The notes under the pieces are model-generated. The model ran no database searches, was not told the origin of the DNA, and was given only the letters and a program-made list of their open reading frames with translations. Both the position numbers and the translations under genes were made by a program. DNA of 11,441 nt, taken from JBDTMT01 sp033764095 (GTDB taxonomy: Bacteria; Desulfobacterota; Binatia; HRBIN30; CADEER01). This document shows, piece after piece, positions 1-7,122 of the stretch (position 1 is the first letter of the stretch; each line of letters begins with the position of its first letter). The stretch covers positions 1 to 11,441 of the forward strand of contig JANRJF010000282.1 of NCBI GenBank assembly GCA_033764095.1. The letters are read 5' to 3'.

Positions 1-1
1 G

Positions 2-1714
2 CCGCCGCGCGGCGGCGACACGCCGGCGCTCTCCGATCTGAGCGCCCATCTGCAGATGCTGACGCTGGTGCGACAGGACACCCACGACCGCGTCCTCGAC
101 CGCGCCTTCGTCGCGCTGATGACCGTCGCCGAGCGCGTCAACCTGTTCGCGGCCATGGCCGACGCCGCCGTGCGCCATGCGCAGCGCCCCGACTTCGCCC
201 GCCTGCTGCAACCGCAGCTCGACGCCCTGCTCGACGCGATCGACTACGCCCTCGGACGCTACGCCGCGGCGGCCTGGGTGCCGGAGTCGGTCGTCGTCCC
301 CGACGACGCGGCGCTGCACATCGCCGCCGACTGGCCCGACTTCTCCGCCCTCTACGGCGCCGTGCAGACGCGCCACGCCGATCCGGCCATGCGCGCCGCG
401 CTACCGGACATCGACGTCGCCGCCGCCGGCGTCCTGAACGGCTTCCTGCAGGCGCTCGACGGCCTCAGCGACGTCCTGCACCTGCCGCCCGAGTCGCTGG
501 AGCACCTGCCGCCGGAAGGGCCGCATCCGACCGCGGCGCCGCTGCTGCCGCCGTTCGATCCGTTCGCCTTCCAGTTCGCGCTCAAGATCGGGCTGGCGAC
601 GGTGCTGTCGCTGATCGTCGGCATCGTCTCGCACGCCCCGCGCATGGAGACGGTCGTGCTCAACCCGCTGATCCTGGCGCAGGGCAGCTACGGCGCGACG
701 CTGCGCAAGGCCTGGCTGCGCGTCGGCGGCGTCGTCGCCGGTGGCGCGCTGGCGGTGCTGATCGCGGCATCGGTGATGCCCAACACCGGCGACGTCGGCG
801 TCTGGCTGCTGGTCTTCTTCTTCGTGCTGCTGCCGTGCGCCTACATCGCGCTCGGCACCGTGCGCTTCGGCTACTTCGGCCTGCAGATCGCCGCCACGTT
901 CATGATCGTCATGGTCGCCGATCGGCCGGTGACCGACACCAACCTGGTGCTGTGGCGCTTCTGGGGCACGCTGGTCGGCGCGGCGCTGCTGTTCGGCCTG
1001 TTCGAGATCGTCGCGCCCGACTACGCCGGCCGGCAGATGGTGAGCCGCATCGCCGACCTGATCCGTGCGCTGCTCGCCAGCGCGCCGGTGCCGGGGCAGC
1101 CGGTACCGCCGCTGGCGCGCACCCAGGCGCTCTCCGACCAGATCACCGCCGGGCTGGCCGACGTCCTGCGCCTGGCCGGCGAGGCGCGCTTCGAGGGCAG
1201 CGCCAGCGGCGTCGACGCCGAGGCGGCGGTCAACAGCGCCGGCCTGCTGCGCCGCATCGCGCACCGCTGGGCGCTCATCCGCCGCGCCCGCCGGCACACC
1301 GACCGCCCGCCGCTGCCGCCGGCCCTGGCGGAGGCCAGTGCCGCGCTCGAGCGCGCCGGCCGCGAACGACTGACCCGCCTGTTGCGGATCCTCGAGGCGC
1401 GCCACCACCGCGCCCGCCCCGGCTCGCGCCGCCACCACGCCGCCTGCGCCGCGGCACACGCGCTCGCGTCGCGGCCGCCGTGCGACCTCGCCGCGCCGTG
1501 GCGCGCCTATCGCGCCGCGTTCGAGTCGTCGCGCGAGACCTTCCATGCCTGGCCGATCGCGGCGCGCGAAGCGATCTACGCCGAGTCCGGCCACCTGCAG
1601 CGCATCGTCGAGCTGCTGCCGAAGCTGGAGATCGAGGTGTCGCACGCCGTACTGCCCGGCGCGGAACGCGAGGCGCCGGCCGAGTGGCGACTGCGGACCC
1701 AACCAGCGGGCTGA
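2..1714 (+). CDS. FUSC family transporter, 3' part (aromatic acid / fusaric acid exporter type)
   Basis: Inner-membrane protein of the FUSC (fusaric acid resistance/aromatic acid exporter) superfamily, whose members export small aromatic or organic acids. The reading frame is open to the left edge, so the true start lies outside the window; the ATG at 56 is internal. About 170 residues of soluble, helical, Ala/Leu/Arg-rich sequence come first and correspond to the cytoplasmic domain after the missing first membrane bundle. A cluster of five or six hydrophobic helices follows (bases about 570-1010), including FALKIGLATVLSLIVGIVS, a VFFFVLLPCAYIALG segment and the typical RFWGTLVGAALLFGLFE segment. 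A long, Arg-rich soluble C-terminal domain then runs to the TGA. This matches the second half of full-length FUSC proteins. It is convergent with the LLM gene. Substrate cannot be read from sequence. The family call is fairly safe. Confidence 0.85.
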   Translation, partial: PPRGGDTPALSDLSAHLQMLTLVRQDTHDRVLDRAFVALMTVAERVNLFAAMADAAVRHAQRPDFARLLQPQLDALLDAIDYALGRYAAAAWVPESVVVPDDAALHIAADWPDFSALYGAVQTRHADPAMRAALPDIDVAAAGVLNGFLQALDGLSDVLHLPPESLEHLPPEGPHPTAAPLLPPFDPFAFQFALKIGLATVLSLIVGIVSHAPRMETVVLNPLILAQGSYGATLRKAWLRVGGVVAGGALAVLIAASVMPNTGDVGVWLLVFFFVLLPCAYIALGTVRFGYFGLQIAATFMIVMVADRPVTDTNLVLWRFWGTLVGAALLFGLFEIVAPDYAGRQMVSRIADLIRALLASAPVPGQPVPPLARTQALSDQITAGLADVLRLAGEARFEGSASGVDAEAAVNSAGLLRRIAHRWALIRRARRHTDRPPLPPALAEASAALERAGRERLTRLLRILEARHHRARPGSRRHHAACAAAHALASRPPCDLAAPWRAYRAAFESSRETFHAWPIAAREAIYAESGHLQRIVELLPKLEIEVSHAVLPGAEREAPAEWRLRTQPAG

Positions 1715-1731
1715 TCACCGGGCGACGTACG

Positions 1732-1820
1732 CCACGGATTACACGGATTTCACCGATCAGGGCGGACGTCACCTGATCTGGACGTTGTCTTCCGCTCCGT
1801 GAAATCCGTGGAATCCGTGG
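1732..1820. repeat. Inverted repeat built of ACACGGATT-type units between convergent genes
   Basis: The left arm at 1732-1753 (CCACGGATT followed by ACACGGATTTCAC) matches the reverse complement of the right arm at 1799-1820 (GTGAAATCCGTGGAATCC...) at 21 of 22 positions. Each arm is two copies of an approximately 9-nt unit. The 45-nt loop contains a second perfect inverted repeat, GATCAGG (1755-1761) with CCTGATC (1772-1778). The element fills the gap between two converging stop codons (1714 and 1836). It could act as a bidirectional terminator or RNA 3'-end protector, but no U-tract follows either arm. Its base composition is clearly less GC-rich than the flanking genes. Confidence 0.9.
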
Positions 1821-1835
1821 CTTCCCCGCGTTGCA

Positions 1836-2918
1836 TTACGCCCGCCCCGGCACCGGGGAACGGCCATCGAAGCGCGCATCGCGCACCTGCGCGTAGGCCT
1901 CCAGCAGCGGACCCATCTCGCGCGGCGCGCTGGCGTGCAGGACGACGCCGGCGGCGCCAGCGGCGAACTGGTCGAGGATGCGCTGCGCGCAGTGCCGCGG
2001 TGAGCCGACCGCGTTGCTGTCGCGCAGCCACTCGGCTGGATAGATGTCGCGGATCTGGCGCAGCTCGTCGTCGCTGAACTCCATCGCGTCGGCCAACCCG
2101 CGCTGCAGCAGCGGATGGCCGCGCAGCCGCTCGAGCACGGCGCGATCCCAGCCGTTGGCGTCGACGATCAGCTCGCCGTAGCCGGGAATCTGCATGTAGG
2201 TCGTCATGCGGCGCACGACGTGGCGCAGCTCGACCGACTCCGGCAGGTCGCAGGCGGTGACCAGGCACGACCACACCTGCACCGCGCTGGGATCGCGCCC
2301 GGCGCGCTCGGCGCCCTGGCGCGCGCGCGCCACGCAGGCCGCCACCGCCGCGTCGGTCCAGTGCGAGTGCAGCAGCACGCCGTCGAAGTGGCGCCCGGCC
2401 AGCGTCTGCGTGCGCGGCCCCAGCGCGGCGAGCAGCAGCGGCGGCGGCGCCTCGACCACCGCGTCGAGGCTGAGGTAGGCAAACTTCCCCGCCGCGCCGT
2501 CGTGACCGAAGATCTTCTCCCCTGCCCACAGGCGGCGCAGCAGCGCGGCGCTGTCGGCGAGCATCGCGCCGCTGACGCGCGGGATGCCCCACATGTCCGA
2601 GCGCATGTCGAAACCGCGCCCCAGGCCGAGCGCGAAGCGGCCGCCGGTGAGCGCGCTCATGGTCGCGCCGAGCGCGGCGGTGACCGCCAGGTGGCGCGTG
2701 TTCGGGTTGGTCACGCCGACCGCCACCGCCAGCTCGCGCGTCACCGCGCCGGCGGCGCCGCTCAGCACCGCCGCCTCCTTGACGTCGTGGCGCTCCGAGA
2801 TCCACGCCGAGCCGAGCCCGATGCGCTCGGCATCGCGCACCTCGTCGAACAGCGGACGCGGATCGGCGACGCGACCGGGTAACGTGTAGAAACCGAGCTC
2901 GGGGAAACGCGGTGGCAT
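1836..2918 (-). CDS. LLM class flavin/F420-dependent oxidoreductase
   Basis: Cytoplasmic 360-residue TIM-barrel oxidoreductase of the bacterial luciferase-like (LLM) superfamily. Its N-terminus (ELGFYTLPGRVADPRPLF) and the block GVTNPNTRHLAVTAA followed by TGGRFALGLGRG (residues 68-101) are the signature of the F420-dependent LLM branch, which includes mer-like reductases and F420-dependent dehydrogenases. Length is normal for the family. The ATG at 2918 has no recognisable Shine-Dalgarno sequence; a 16-bp inverted repeat lies immediately upstream and the transcript may be leaderless. The gene is divergent from the small secreted protein and convergent with the FUSC gene. The substrate is unknown. 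F420 rather than FMN as cofactor is inferred from subfamily resemblance only. Confidence 0.88.
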   Translation of the reverse strand: MPPRFPELGFYTLPGRVADPRPLFDEVRDAERIGLGSAWISERHDVKEAAVLSGAAGAVTRELAVAVGVTNPNTRHLAVTAALGATMSALTGGRFALGLGRGFDMRSDMWGIPRVSGAMLADSAALLRRLWAGEKIFGHDGAAGKFAYLSLDAVVEAPPPLLLAALGPRTQTLAGRHFDGVLLHSHWTDAAVAACVARARQGAERAGRDPSAVQVWSCLVTACDLPESVELRHVVRRMTTYMQIPGYGELIVDANGWDRAVLERLRGHPLLQRGLADAMEFSDDELRQIRDIYPAEWLRDSNAVGSPRHCAQRILDQFAAGAAGVVLHASAPREMGPLLEAYAQVRDARFDGRSPVPGRA

Positions 2919-2924
2919 GCGGCG

Positions 2925-2985
2925 CGCATAGCAGTGGGCGCCGTCGGCCGCGAACCTTCCGCTGCCCGCCGCCCCCTGCTATGCG
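2925..2985. promoter_or_regulatory. 16-bp inverted repeat in divergent intergenic region (operator or mirrored promoters)
   Basis: The left copy at 2925-2940 (CGCATAGCAGTGGGCG) and the right copy at 2970-2985 (CGCCCCCTGCTATGCG) are reverse complements at 15 of 16 positions, with a 29-nt spacer. Read toward each gene, both copies give CTGCTATGCG, which resembles an extended -10 element (TGnTATnnn). They end 7 nt (minus strand) and 9 nt (plus strand) before the ATG codons at 2918 and 2995. Neither gene has a Shine-Dalgarno sequence. The layout suits mirrored promoters giving leaderless mRNAs, or a shared operator. The inverted repeat is visible directly; the promoter reading is inference. Confidence 0.5.
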
Positions 2986-2994
2986 GCGCGGGCC

Positions 2995-3363
2995 ATGTCG
3001 CGCTGCCTCGCCGTGCTCGCCGTGCTGCTGCTCGCCGCGGCGGCGCGCGCCGAACAGCTGCCGGAGCTGAACGACAGTCCCTACCTGTCGGTCGACACCT
3101 ACGCCGCCGACGGACCGTTCGTCAGCTGGCCGGCGCAGGCGGTCGGCATGACCAGCATGGTGATCGTCGGCGGCAGCGTCGCCACCCTGTGCATGCCGTT
3201 CGACCTGATGCGCGGCCTGCAGAAGGGCAACTACGGCGGCCTGGCGCAGTACTGCGGCGCCGGCGCCGGCCGCCCCGCCGGCAACGGTGCCTACCTGCTC
3301 GTCGGCGCCCCGTTCTGGGCGATGAAGAAAACCTTCTGGGACGCGCCGAAGGCGCTGTTCTGA
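2995..3363 (+). CDS. Small secreted/periplasmic hypothetical protein
   Basis: A 122-residue protein that I do not recognise as a named family. It has a clear Sec signal peptide: MSRC followed by a Leu/Ala/Val core and a likely AxA cleavage site at ARA|E around residue 19. The mature part starts with EQLPELNDSPYLSVDTYAAD. A hydrophobic segment follows (AVGMTSMVIVGGSVATLCMPF, about residues 50-70), then a Gly-rich stretch with two cysteines (C66 and C87), and the end GAPFWAMKKTFWDAPKALF. The hydrophobic segment may be membrane-associated or a lipid-contacting helix. No Shine-Dalgarno sequence precedes the ATG, and a TGCTATGCG motif sits 9 nt upstream. The signal peptide makes this a real gene rather than a chance open frame. 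It ends seven bases before an octamer-repeat hairpin. Confidence 0.75.
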   Translation: MSRCLAVLAVLLLAAAARAEQLPELNDSPYLSVDTYAADGPFVSWPAQAVGMTSMVIVGGSVATLCMPFDLMRGLQKGNYGGLAQYCGAGAGRPAGNGAYLLVGAPFWAMKKTFWDAPKALF

Positions 3364-3369
3364 GAAGAA

Positions 3370-3456
3370 GGCTGTTAGGCTACCAGGCTGGTACGCTGTT
3401 AGGGGAAGCGCCTCTTCCAACCCCTAACAGCCTAACCGCCTAGCAGCCTAACAGCC
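3370..3456. repeat. Octamer (GGCTGTTA / CCTAACAG) inverted repeat, copy 1
   Basis: Left arm 3370-3405 begins GGCTGTTAGGCT and ends CGCTGTTAGGGG. Right arm 3421-3456 begins CCCCTAACAGCC and is four 8-nt units (CCTAACAG, CCTAACCG, CCTAGCAG, CCTAACAG). The arms are complementary at 31 of 36 positions around a 15-nt loop, in which GGAAG (3404-3408) and CTTCC (3414-3418) can pair further. It lies between two converging genes, and its right arm contains the stop codon of the minus-strand oxidoreductase (3448-3450). The right arm is more regular than the left. Confidence 0.92.
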
Positions 3457-4827
3457 TAGTTCCGCCGTGCAGCGCAGCGCCGACAACGCCGCCGCATCCA
3501 TCTGGATCGCCGGGACGTCGGTGGTTTCGCCGACCAGGTAGAGGCCGGCGATGCCGGGGGCGACGACCGGCGGACGGGCGGCGCTGTGGATCAGGTACTC
3601 GGAGCCGTCGCGCGTCGTCCACGCCCAACTGCGGCGCAGGCGCGCGGCGACGTCGGCGTACATCTCGTCGAGCATGGCGCGGAAGTCGGCGTGCACGGTC
3701 GCGACCCGTGCCGCGTCGGCGACCTCCTCGCGGCGGCTGAGCCGCATCGCCTGCAGCACATGCTGGCCGGGCGGCGCGTTGCGCGGCGCGTGCAGCGTCG
3801 TCCACACGCACCCGCCGCCGAAGCTCGCGTCGGGCCCAGTGAGTAAACGAGTCCAACCGGGAAAGTCGTCCGCCGCGCCGCTGGCGCGCAGGGTCGGCAG
3901 GCCGTCGAAGGCGAAGGCGGCGGCGATCACCCCGCCGACCACGCCGCAGGCGCGCGCCGCCGTGACGAAGTCAGGCGGGAAGTGCCGCGTCGGGACGAGA
4001 TCGAAGAGCTGCCAGACCGGCGCGTTGCAGATCACCGCGTCGGCCTCGACGCGCTCGACCCCGAGCCCTGCCCGGATCTCGACGCCGACGGCGCGGCCGG
4101 CATCGACGACGATGCGCTCGACCGCCGCGCCACAGCGCAGCGTCACCCCCGCCGCCGCGCAGGTAGCGGCGAGCGCGCGCGGCAGCGCCTGCACACCGCC
4201 GAGGTTGTCGCCGGGGCTCTCCGGCCGCGCGATGCCGGCGCTCAGGTCGCGCCGCCGCAGCCCGATGCACTCCGCCATCGACGCGTGATCCGGGTCGATG
4301 CTGCCGAACAGCATCAGGTTGCGGCGAAACGCCTGGCGCAGCGCCGTATTGGGCGCGAAGCGCGGCAGGGCCTCGTGCACCGGCACGTGGCGCAGCGCGG
4401 CGACGGTCGCGTCGTCGAGGTCGTTGAGCCGCTGCCACAGATCGGTCAGCGCGGCGATCGTCGCCGCGTCGGCGCGCAGCGTCGAGCGCGCCGCTTCGGC
4501 GTCCGCCCATCCCGGCCACGGGAACGGCAGCTCGCGCCCGCCGCCACCCTGCACGAAGACGCGCAACACGCGGGTCAGCGGGATGGTCGAGCCGCGAAAG
4601 CCGTCGCAACCGGCCGCCGCCAACGCGCGATCGAGGTGCAGGTTGGGCCACAGATAGGCGCCGGCGTCGAGCACGTAGCCGTCCACCGCATACGAGCGCA
4701 GCCGCCCGCCGACCGTCGCCTCGCGCTCCAACACCAACACGCGCCGCCCGGCGCGCGCCAGGATCGCCGCGCTCAGCAGCCCGCCCAACCCGGCACCGAT
4801 GACGACCGCGTCCCACTCGCGCCGCAT
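3448..4827 (-). CDS. FAD-dependent oxidoreductase, phytoene desaturase/CrtI-like
   Basis: A 459-residue flavoprotein of the phytoene desaturase/CrtISO/protoporphyrinogen oxidase superfamily. The N-terminal Rossmann motif VVIGAGLGGLLSAAILARAG (residues 8-27) has the GxGxxG signature, followed by VLVLEREATVGGRLRSY, the usual ADP-ribose-binding strand and GGRxxS/T element. The C-terminal FAD motif is GLYLVGETTDVPAIQMDAAA. Length is normal for such desaturases. The ATG at 4827 was chosen because the fold begins there; 30 further codons back to an ATG at 4917 would be repeat DNA translated as protein. The last three residues (LGC) and the TAG stop are encoded by the octamer repeat. Carotenoid, lipid or other substrate cannot be decided, as no phytoene synthase is adjacent. 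Confidence 0.87.
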   Translation of the reverse strand: MRREWDAVVIGAGLGGLLSAAILARAGRRVLVLEREATVGGRLRSYAVDGYVLDAGAYLWPNLHLDRALAAAGCDGFRGSTIPLTRVLRVFVQGGGGRELPFPWPGWADAEAARSTLRADAATIAALTDLWQRLNDLDDATVAALRHVPVHEALPRFAPNTALRQAFRRNLMLFGSIDPDHASMAECIGLRRRDLSAGIARPESPGDNLGGVQALPRALAATCAAAGVTLRCGAAVERIVVDAGRAVGVEIRAGLGVERVEADAVICNAPVWQLFDLVPTRHFPPDFVTAARACGVVGGVIAAAFAFDGLPTLRASGAADDFPGWTRLLTGPDASFGGGCVWTTLHAPRNAPPGQHVLQAMRLSRREEVADAARVATVHADFRAMLDEMYADVAARLRRSWAWTTRDGSEYLIHSAARPPVVAPGIAGLYLVGETTDVPAIQMDAAALSALRCTAELGC

Positions 4828-4841
4828 GCGCCGCGAAGAGA

Positions 4842-4983
4842 AACCACAGATGAACACAGATGAACACAGATGGTTCAGGAGCTCACCGCGGAGACGTAGA
4901 GATGCGGACAGAGACACTCTGGGAAACAGAACCTGGGTGCAGCCTCCGTGTGCATCCGTGGTTCTCTGTGTTCATCTGTGGTT
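4842..4983. repeat. Inverted repeat of ACACAGATGA-type units with a composite interior
   Basis: Left arm 4842-4860 (AACCACAGATGAACACAGA) is perfectly complementary to right arm 4965-4983 over 19 nt. The left side continues with a third unit (TGAACACAGATGG, to 4873), giving period-10 repeats. On the right, inside the arm, lie degenerate related units CCTCCGTG and TGCATCCGTGG (4943-4961), closer in sequence to the ACACGGATT family. The interior also holds CACCGCGGAGACGTAGAG (4884-4901), which looks like a fragment of a different short-unit repeat. The element occupies most of the divergent region between genes starting at 4827 (-) and 5016 (+), so at least one promoter must lie in or beside it. 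Confidence 0.85.
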
Positions 4984-5000
4984 GTCTGAGGGGCCTTCAC

Positions 5001-5008
5001 GAGAGGAG
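5001..5008 (+). promoter_or_regulatory. Strong ribosome binding site that fixes the LLM start at 5016
   Basis: GAGAGGAG lies 7 nt upstream of the ATG at 5016, the best Shine-Dalgarno match in the window. It supports this start over the in-frame ATG at 4860, which would add 52 residues encoded mostly by repeat DNA. Confidence 0.8.
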
Positions 5009-5015
5009 CGAGACA

Positions 5016-5996
5016 ATGGAGTTCGGCGTACAGATCGGCAACGCGGAGTTCCCGCAGCTGCGCGACATGGCGCAGATGGCGGAGGACCTGGGCTTCGACT
5101 GGGTGACGGTGCCCGACCACATCGTCTACGAGGGACCGGAGAAGCAGGCCGACCTCTCGCATCTGTCCTACGACCCGTACGTGCGCGCCGCCGCGATCCT
5201 GCAGGCGACCCGACGGGTCCGGGTCGGCCACCTGGTGCTGTGCAACCTCTTCCGCCATCCGGCGATCACGGCGCAGAGCCTGATGACGCTCGATCGGATG
5301 TCGGACGGGCGCGTCTTCTGCGGCATCGGCAGCGGCTGGACCGAGTCCGAGTTCCGCATGACCGGCATCCCCTACCCCGACATCACCACGCGGCTGCGCA
5401 TGCTCGACGAGTCGCTCACCGTCATGCGCTCACTGTGGACGCAGGAGCGCACCAACTTCAGCGGCGAGTTCTACCGCTTCACCGACGCCGTGCTGCACCC
5501 CAAGCCGGTGCAGCAACCGCACATGCCGATCCTGCTCGGCGGCGGCGGCAAGGGCCTCCTGCGCGTTGCCGCCAAGCACGCCGACTACCTCAACGTCATC
5601 TCCGACGCCGGCAAGCCGGGCTACATCTCGGTCGCCGAGATCTCGCGCCTCACCGACGCGGCATTCGCCGCCAAGGTGAAGTTCGTGCGCGAGGAGACGG
5701 CGCGCCACGGTCGCCCGGCGCGCGCGGTGAAGATCAGCAACGTCTCGTTCACGACCATGATCACCGACTCGCCGGAGGCGACCAAGGGCATGAGCGAGGC
5801 GATGGCCGGCTTCCTCGGCGTCCCCGCCGACCTGGTGCCGCGCTCGCCGATGGCCCTGGTCGGCACGCCCGACGAGTGCATCGCCGAGCTGCGCCGCCGC
5901 GCCGAGCAGTGGGAGATCGAGCAGGTGATCTTCTCGATGATCACCCCGCCGCTGCTCGAACGCATCGGTCGCGAGATTCTGCCGGCGTTCAGATAG
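5016..5996 (+). CDS. LLM class F420-dependent oxidoreductase (TIGR03619-like)
   Basis: A 326-residue cytoplasmic TIM-barrel enzyme of the luciferase-like superfamily, resembling the TIGR03619 group of probable F420-dependent oxidoreductases. Diagnostic blocks are MEFGVQIGNAEFPQLRDMAQ (N-terminus), EDLGFDWVTVPDHIVY (residues 23-38), RVRVGHLVLCNLFRHPA (67-83), GRVFCGIGSGWTESEF (98-113) and PHMPILLGGGGKGLLRVAAK (168-187). The start is set by a strong Shine-Dalgarno site. The TAG stop at 5994-5996 shares its final base with the first base of an octamer-repeat element. It is the first gene of a same-strand block with a hydroxyacid dehydrogenase, isomerase, OYE and DapA-like enzyme, and may begin that pathway. 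It is only distantly similar to the LLM gene at 1836-2918, so the two are not a recent duplication. Confidence 0.9.
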   Translation: MEFGVQIGNAEFPQLRDMAQMAEDLGFDWVTVPDHIVYEGPEKQADLSHLSYDPYVRAAAILQATRRVRVGHLVLCNLFRHPAITAQSLMTLDRMSDGRVFCGIGSGWTESEFRMTGIPYPDITTRLRMLDESLTVMRSLWTQERTNFSGEFYRFTDAVLHPKPVQQPHMPILLGGGGKGLLRVAAKHADYLNVISDAGKPGYISVAEISRLTDAAFAAKVKFVREETARHGRPARAVKISNVSFTTMITDSPEATKGMSEAMAGFLGVPADLVPRSPMALVGTPDECIAELRRRAEQWEIEQVIFSMITPPLLERIGREILPAFR

Positions 5997-6072
5997 GCTG
6001 TTCGCTGTTAGGCTGTTGGCTGTTAGGGGAACTCTGAATCTTCTGCCCTAACAGCCTAACAGCCTAACAGCC
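5996..6072. repeat. Octamer (GGCTGTTA / CCTAACAG) inverted repeat, copy 2
   Basis: Left arm 5996-6029 starts GGCTGTTCGCTGTTAGG and ends GCTGTTAGGGG. The right arm 6046-6072 is three perfect CCTAACAG units plus CC. The arms pair with a one-base bulge and an unpaired outer left segment. The 16-nt loop (AACTCTGAATCTTCTG) is unrelated to the loops of the other two copies. It sits directly on the stop codon of the LLM gene, and its right arm ends 23 nt before the TTG start of the dehydrogenase. Confidence 0.9.
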
Positions 6073-6095
6073 TGCCTCCTTGCCGAGAGCCTCGA

Positions 6096-7112
6096 TTGCC
6101 CGCGGTCGCTCGTCCCACCGTCGTCCTCGCCATGGTGCCGCAGCTCACCAGCGGGCTGTTCACGCCGACGCACCATGCGCGGTTGGCAGCGATCGCCGAG
6201 GTGCCGGAGTGCGAGCCGCTGACGGTCTTCGGCGATGCGCGCGCCGCGCACCTGCTGGCGCGCGCCGAGATCCTGCTCACCGGCTGGGGCTGTCCGCCGA
6301 TCGACGCCGCAACGCTGGCGCAGGCGCCGCGACTGCGCGCCATCGTGCACGCCGCCGGCACGGTAAAGGACCATGTCACCGAGGCCGCCTGGCAACGCGG
6401 GCTGCTGGTCAGCTCGGCGGCGGCGGCCAACGCGGTGCCGGTGGCGGAGTACACGGTCGCCGCCATCCTGCTCGCCAACAAGCGCGCGCTGTTCCTGCGC
6501 GAGCGCTACCGCGCCGTCCGCGAGTTCCGCTGGTGGCCGCGCGAGGCGCCCGGACTCGGCAACTACGGCAAGGTGGTCGGCCTGGTCGGCGCCTCGGCGG
6601 TGGGGCGCGCGGTGATCGAGCGGCTGCGCCGGTTCGACCTCGAGCTGCTGGTCGCCGATCCCTACCTCGCGCCGAGCGACGCCGCGCAGCTCGGCGTCGA
6701 GCTGGTCGAGCTCGACGCGCTGCTGGCGCGCGCCGACGTCGTCAGCCTGCACGCGCCGGCGCTGCCCGAGACGCGCCACCTGCTCGACGCGCGCCGCCTC
6801 GGGCTGATGCGCGACGGCGCGACGCTGCTCAACACCGCGCGCGGCTGGCTGGTCGACCACGCCGCGCTCGAGCGCGAACTGGTCGCCGGCCGCCTGCACG
6901 CCGTGCTCGACACCACCGAGCCCGAGATCCTGCCCGCCGACTCGCCGCTCTACGATCTGCCCAACGTCTTCCTCACCCCGCACATCGCCGGCGCCATGGG
7001 CGCCGAGACGCAACGCCTCGCCACCCACGCCATCGACGAGATCGAGCGCTACGCGCGCGGCGAGCCGTTCCGCCACCCGGTGCGGCGCGAGGATCTGCCG
7101 CGTCTCGCGTAA
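6096..7112 (+). CDS. D-2-hydroxyacid dehydrogenase (NAD-dependent, D-isomer-specific family)
   Basis: A 338-residue NAD(P)-dependent oxidoreductase interconverting a 2-hydroxyacid and a 2-ketoacid, or acting on a related substrate. The nucleotide-binding motif is VGLVGASAVGRAV (residues 161-173), with the usual GxGxxG read as GASAVG. All three family catalytic residues can be found: Arg249 in LLNTARGWLVD, Glu275 in LDTTEPE and His296 in FLTPHIAGAMG. The catalytic domain wraps around the Rossmann domain in the normal order. The TTG at 6096 is preferred because GAGAG lies 7 nt upstream and the frame has no ATG between the stop at 6057 and residue 13. The ATG at 6132 is a possible alternative but lacks a ribosome site. 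Its place between an F420-type oxidoreductase and a sugar-isomerase-like enzyme suggests a catabolic step on a sugar acid or hydroxyacid. Confidence 0.88.
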   Translation: MPAVARPTVVLAMVPQLTSGLFTPTHHARLAAIAEVPECEPLTVFGDARAAHLLARAEILLTGWGCPPIDAATLAQAPRLRAIVHAAGTVKDHVTEAAWQRGLLVSSAAAANAVPVAEYTVAAILLANKRALFLRERYRAVREFRWWPREAPGLGNYGKVVGLVGASAVGRAVIERLRRFDLELLVADPYLAPSDAAQLGVELVELDALLARADVVSLHAPALPETRHLLDARRLGLMRDGATLLNTARGWLVDHAALERELVAGRLHAVLDTTEPEILPADSPLYDLPNVFLTPHIAGAMGAETQRLATHAIDEIERYARGEPFRHPVRREDLPRLA

Positions 7113-7122
7113 GCGCGATCAA

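Noticed and set aside
401..1702. Long minus-strand open frame (433 codons) opposite the FUSC gene
   Set aside because: Arg/Gln/Gly-rich product without domains, lying antisense to a well-supported membrane protein; a shadow frame caused by high GC.
1750..3420. 556-codon minus-strand open frame covering the LLM gene and the secreted protein region
   Set aside because: Runs through two repeat hairpins and overlaps two recognisable genes in other frames; Arg-rich, low-complexity translation.
3982..4863. Plus-strand open frame opposite the CrtI-like gene
   Set aside because: Antisense shadow; no motif, while the minus strand has a complete FAD-binding protein.
4828..4917. Upstream ATG at 4917 for the CrtI-like gene
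   Set aside because: The 30 extra residues translate the ACACAGATGA repeat (HLCSSVFICGF); the flavoprotein fold begins at 4827.
4860..5015. Upstream ATG at 4860 for the second LLM gene
   Set aside because: The extra 52 residues are repeat-coded, and a strong ribosome site supports 5016.
1836..5996. The two LLM genes as a recent tandem duplication
   Set aside because: Their sequences align only at general superfamily blocks, and they are on opposite strands with other genes between them.
6048..7076. 342-codon minus-strand frame opposite the hydroxyacid dehydrogenase
   Set aside because: Arg/Gln-rich shadow ending in repeat-coded LLGC; the plus strand carries the catalytic residues of the dehydrogenase.
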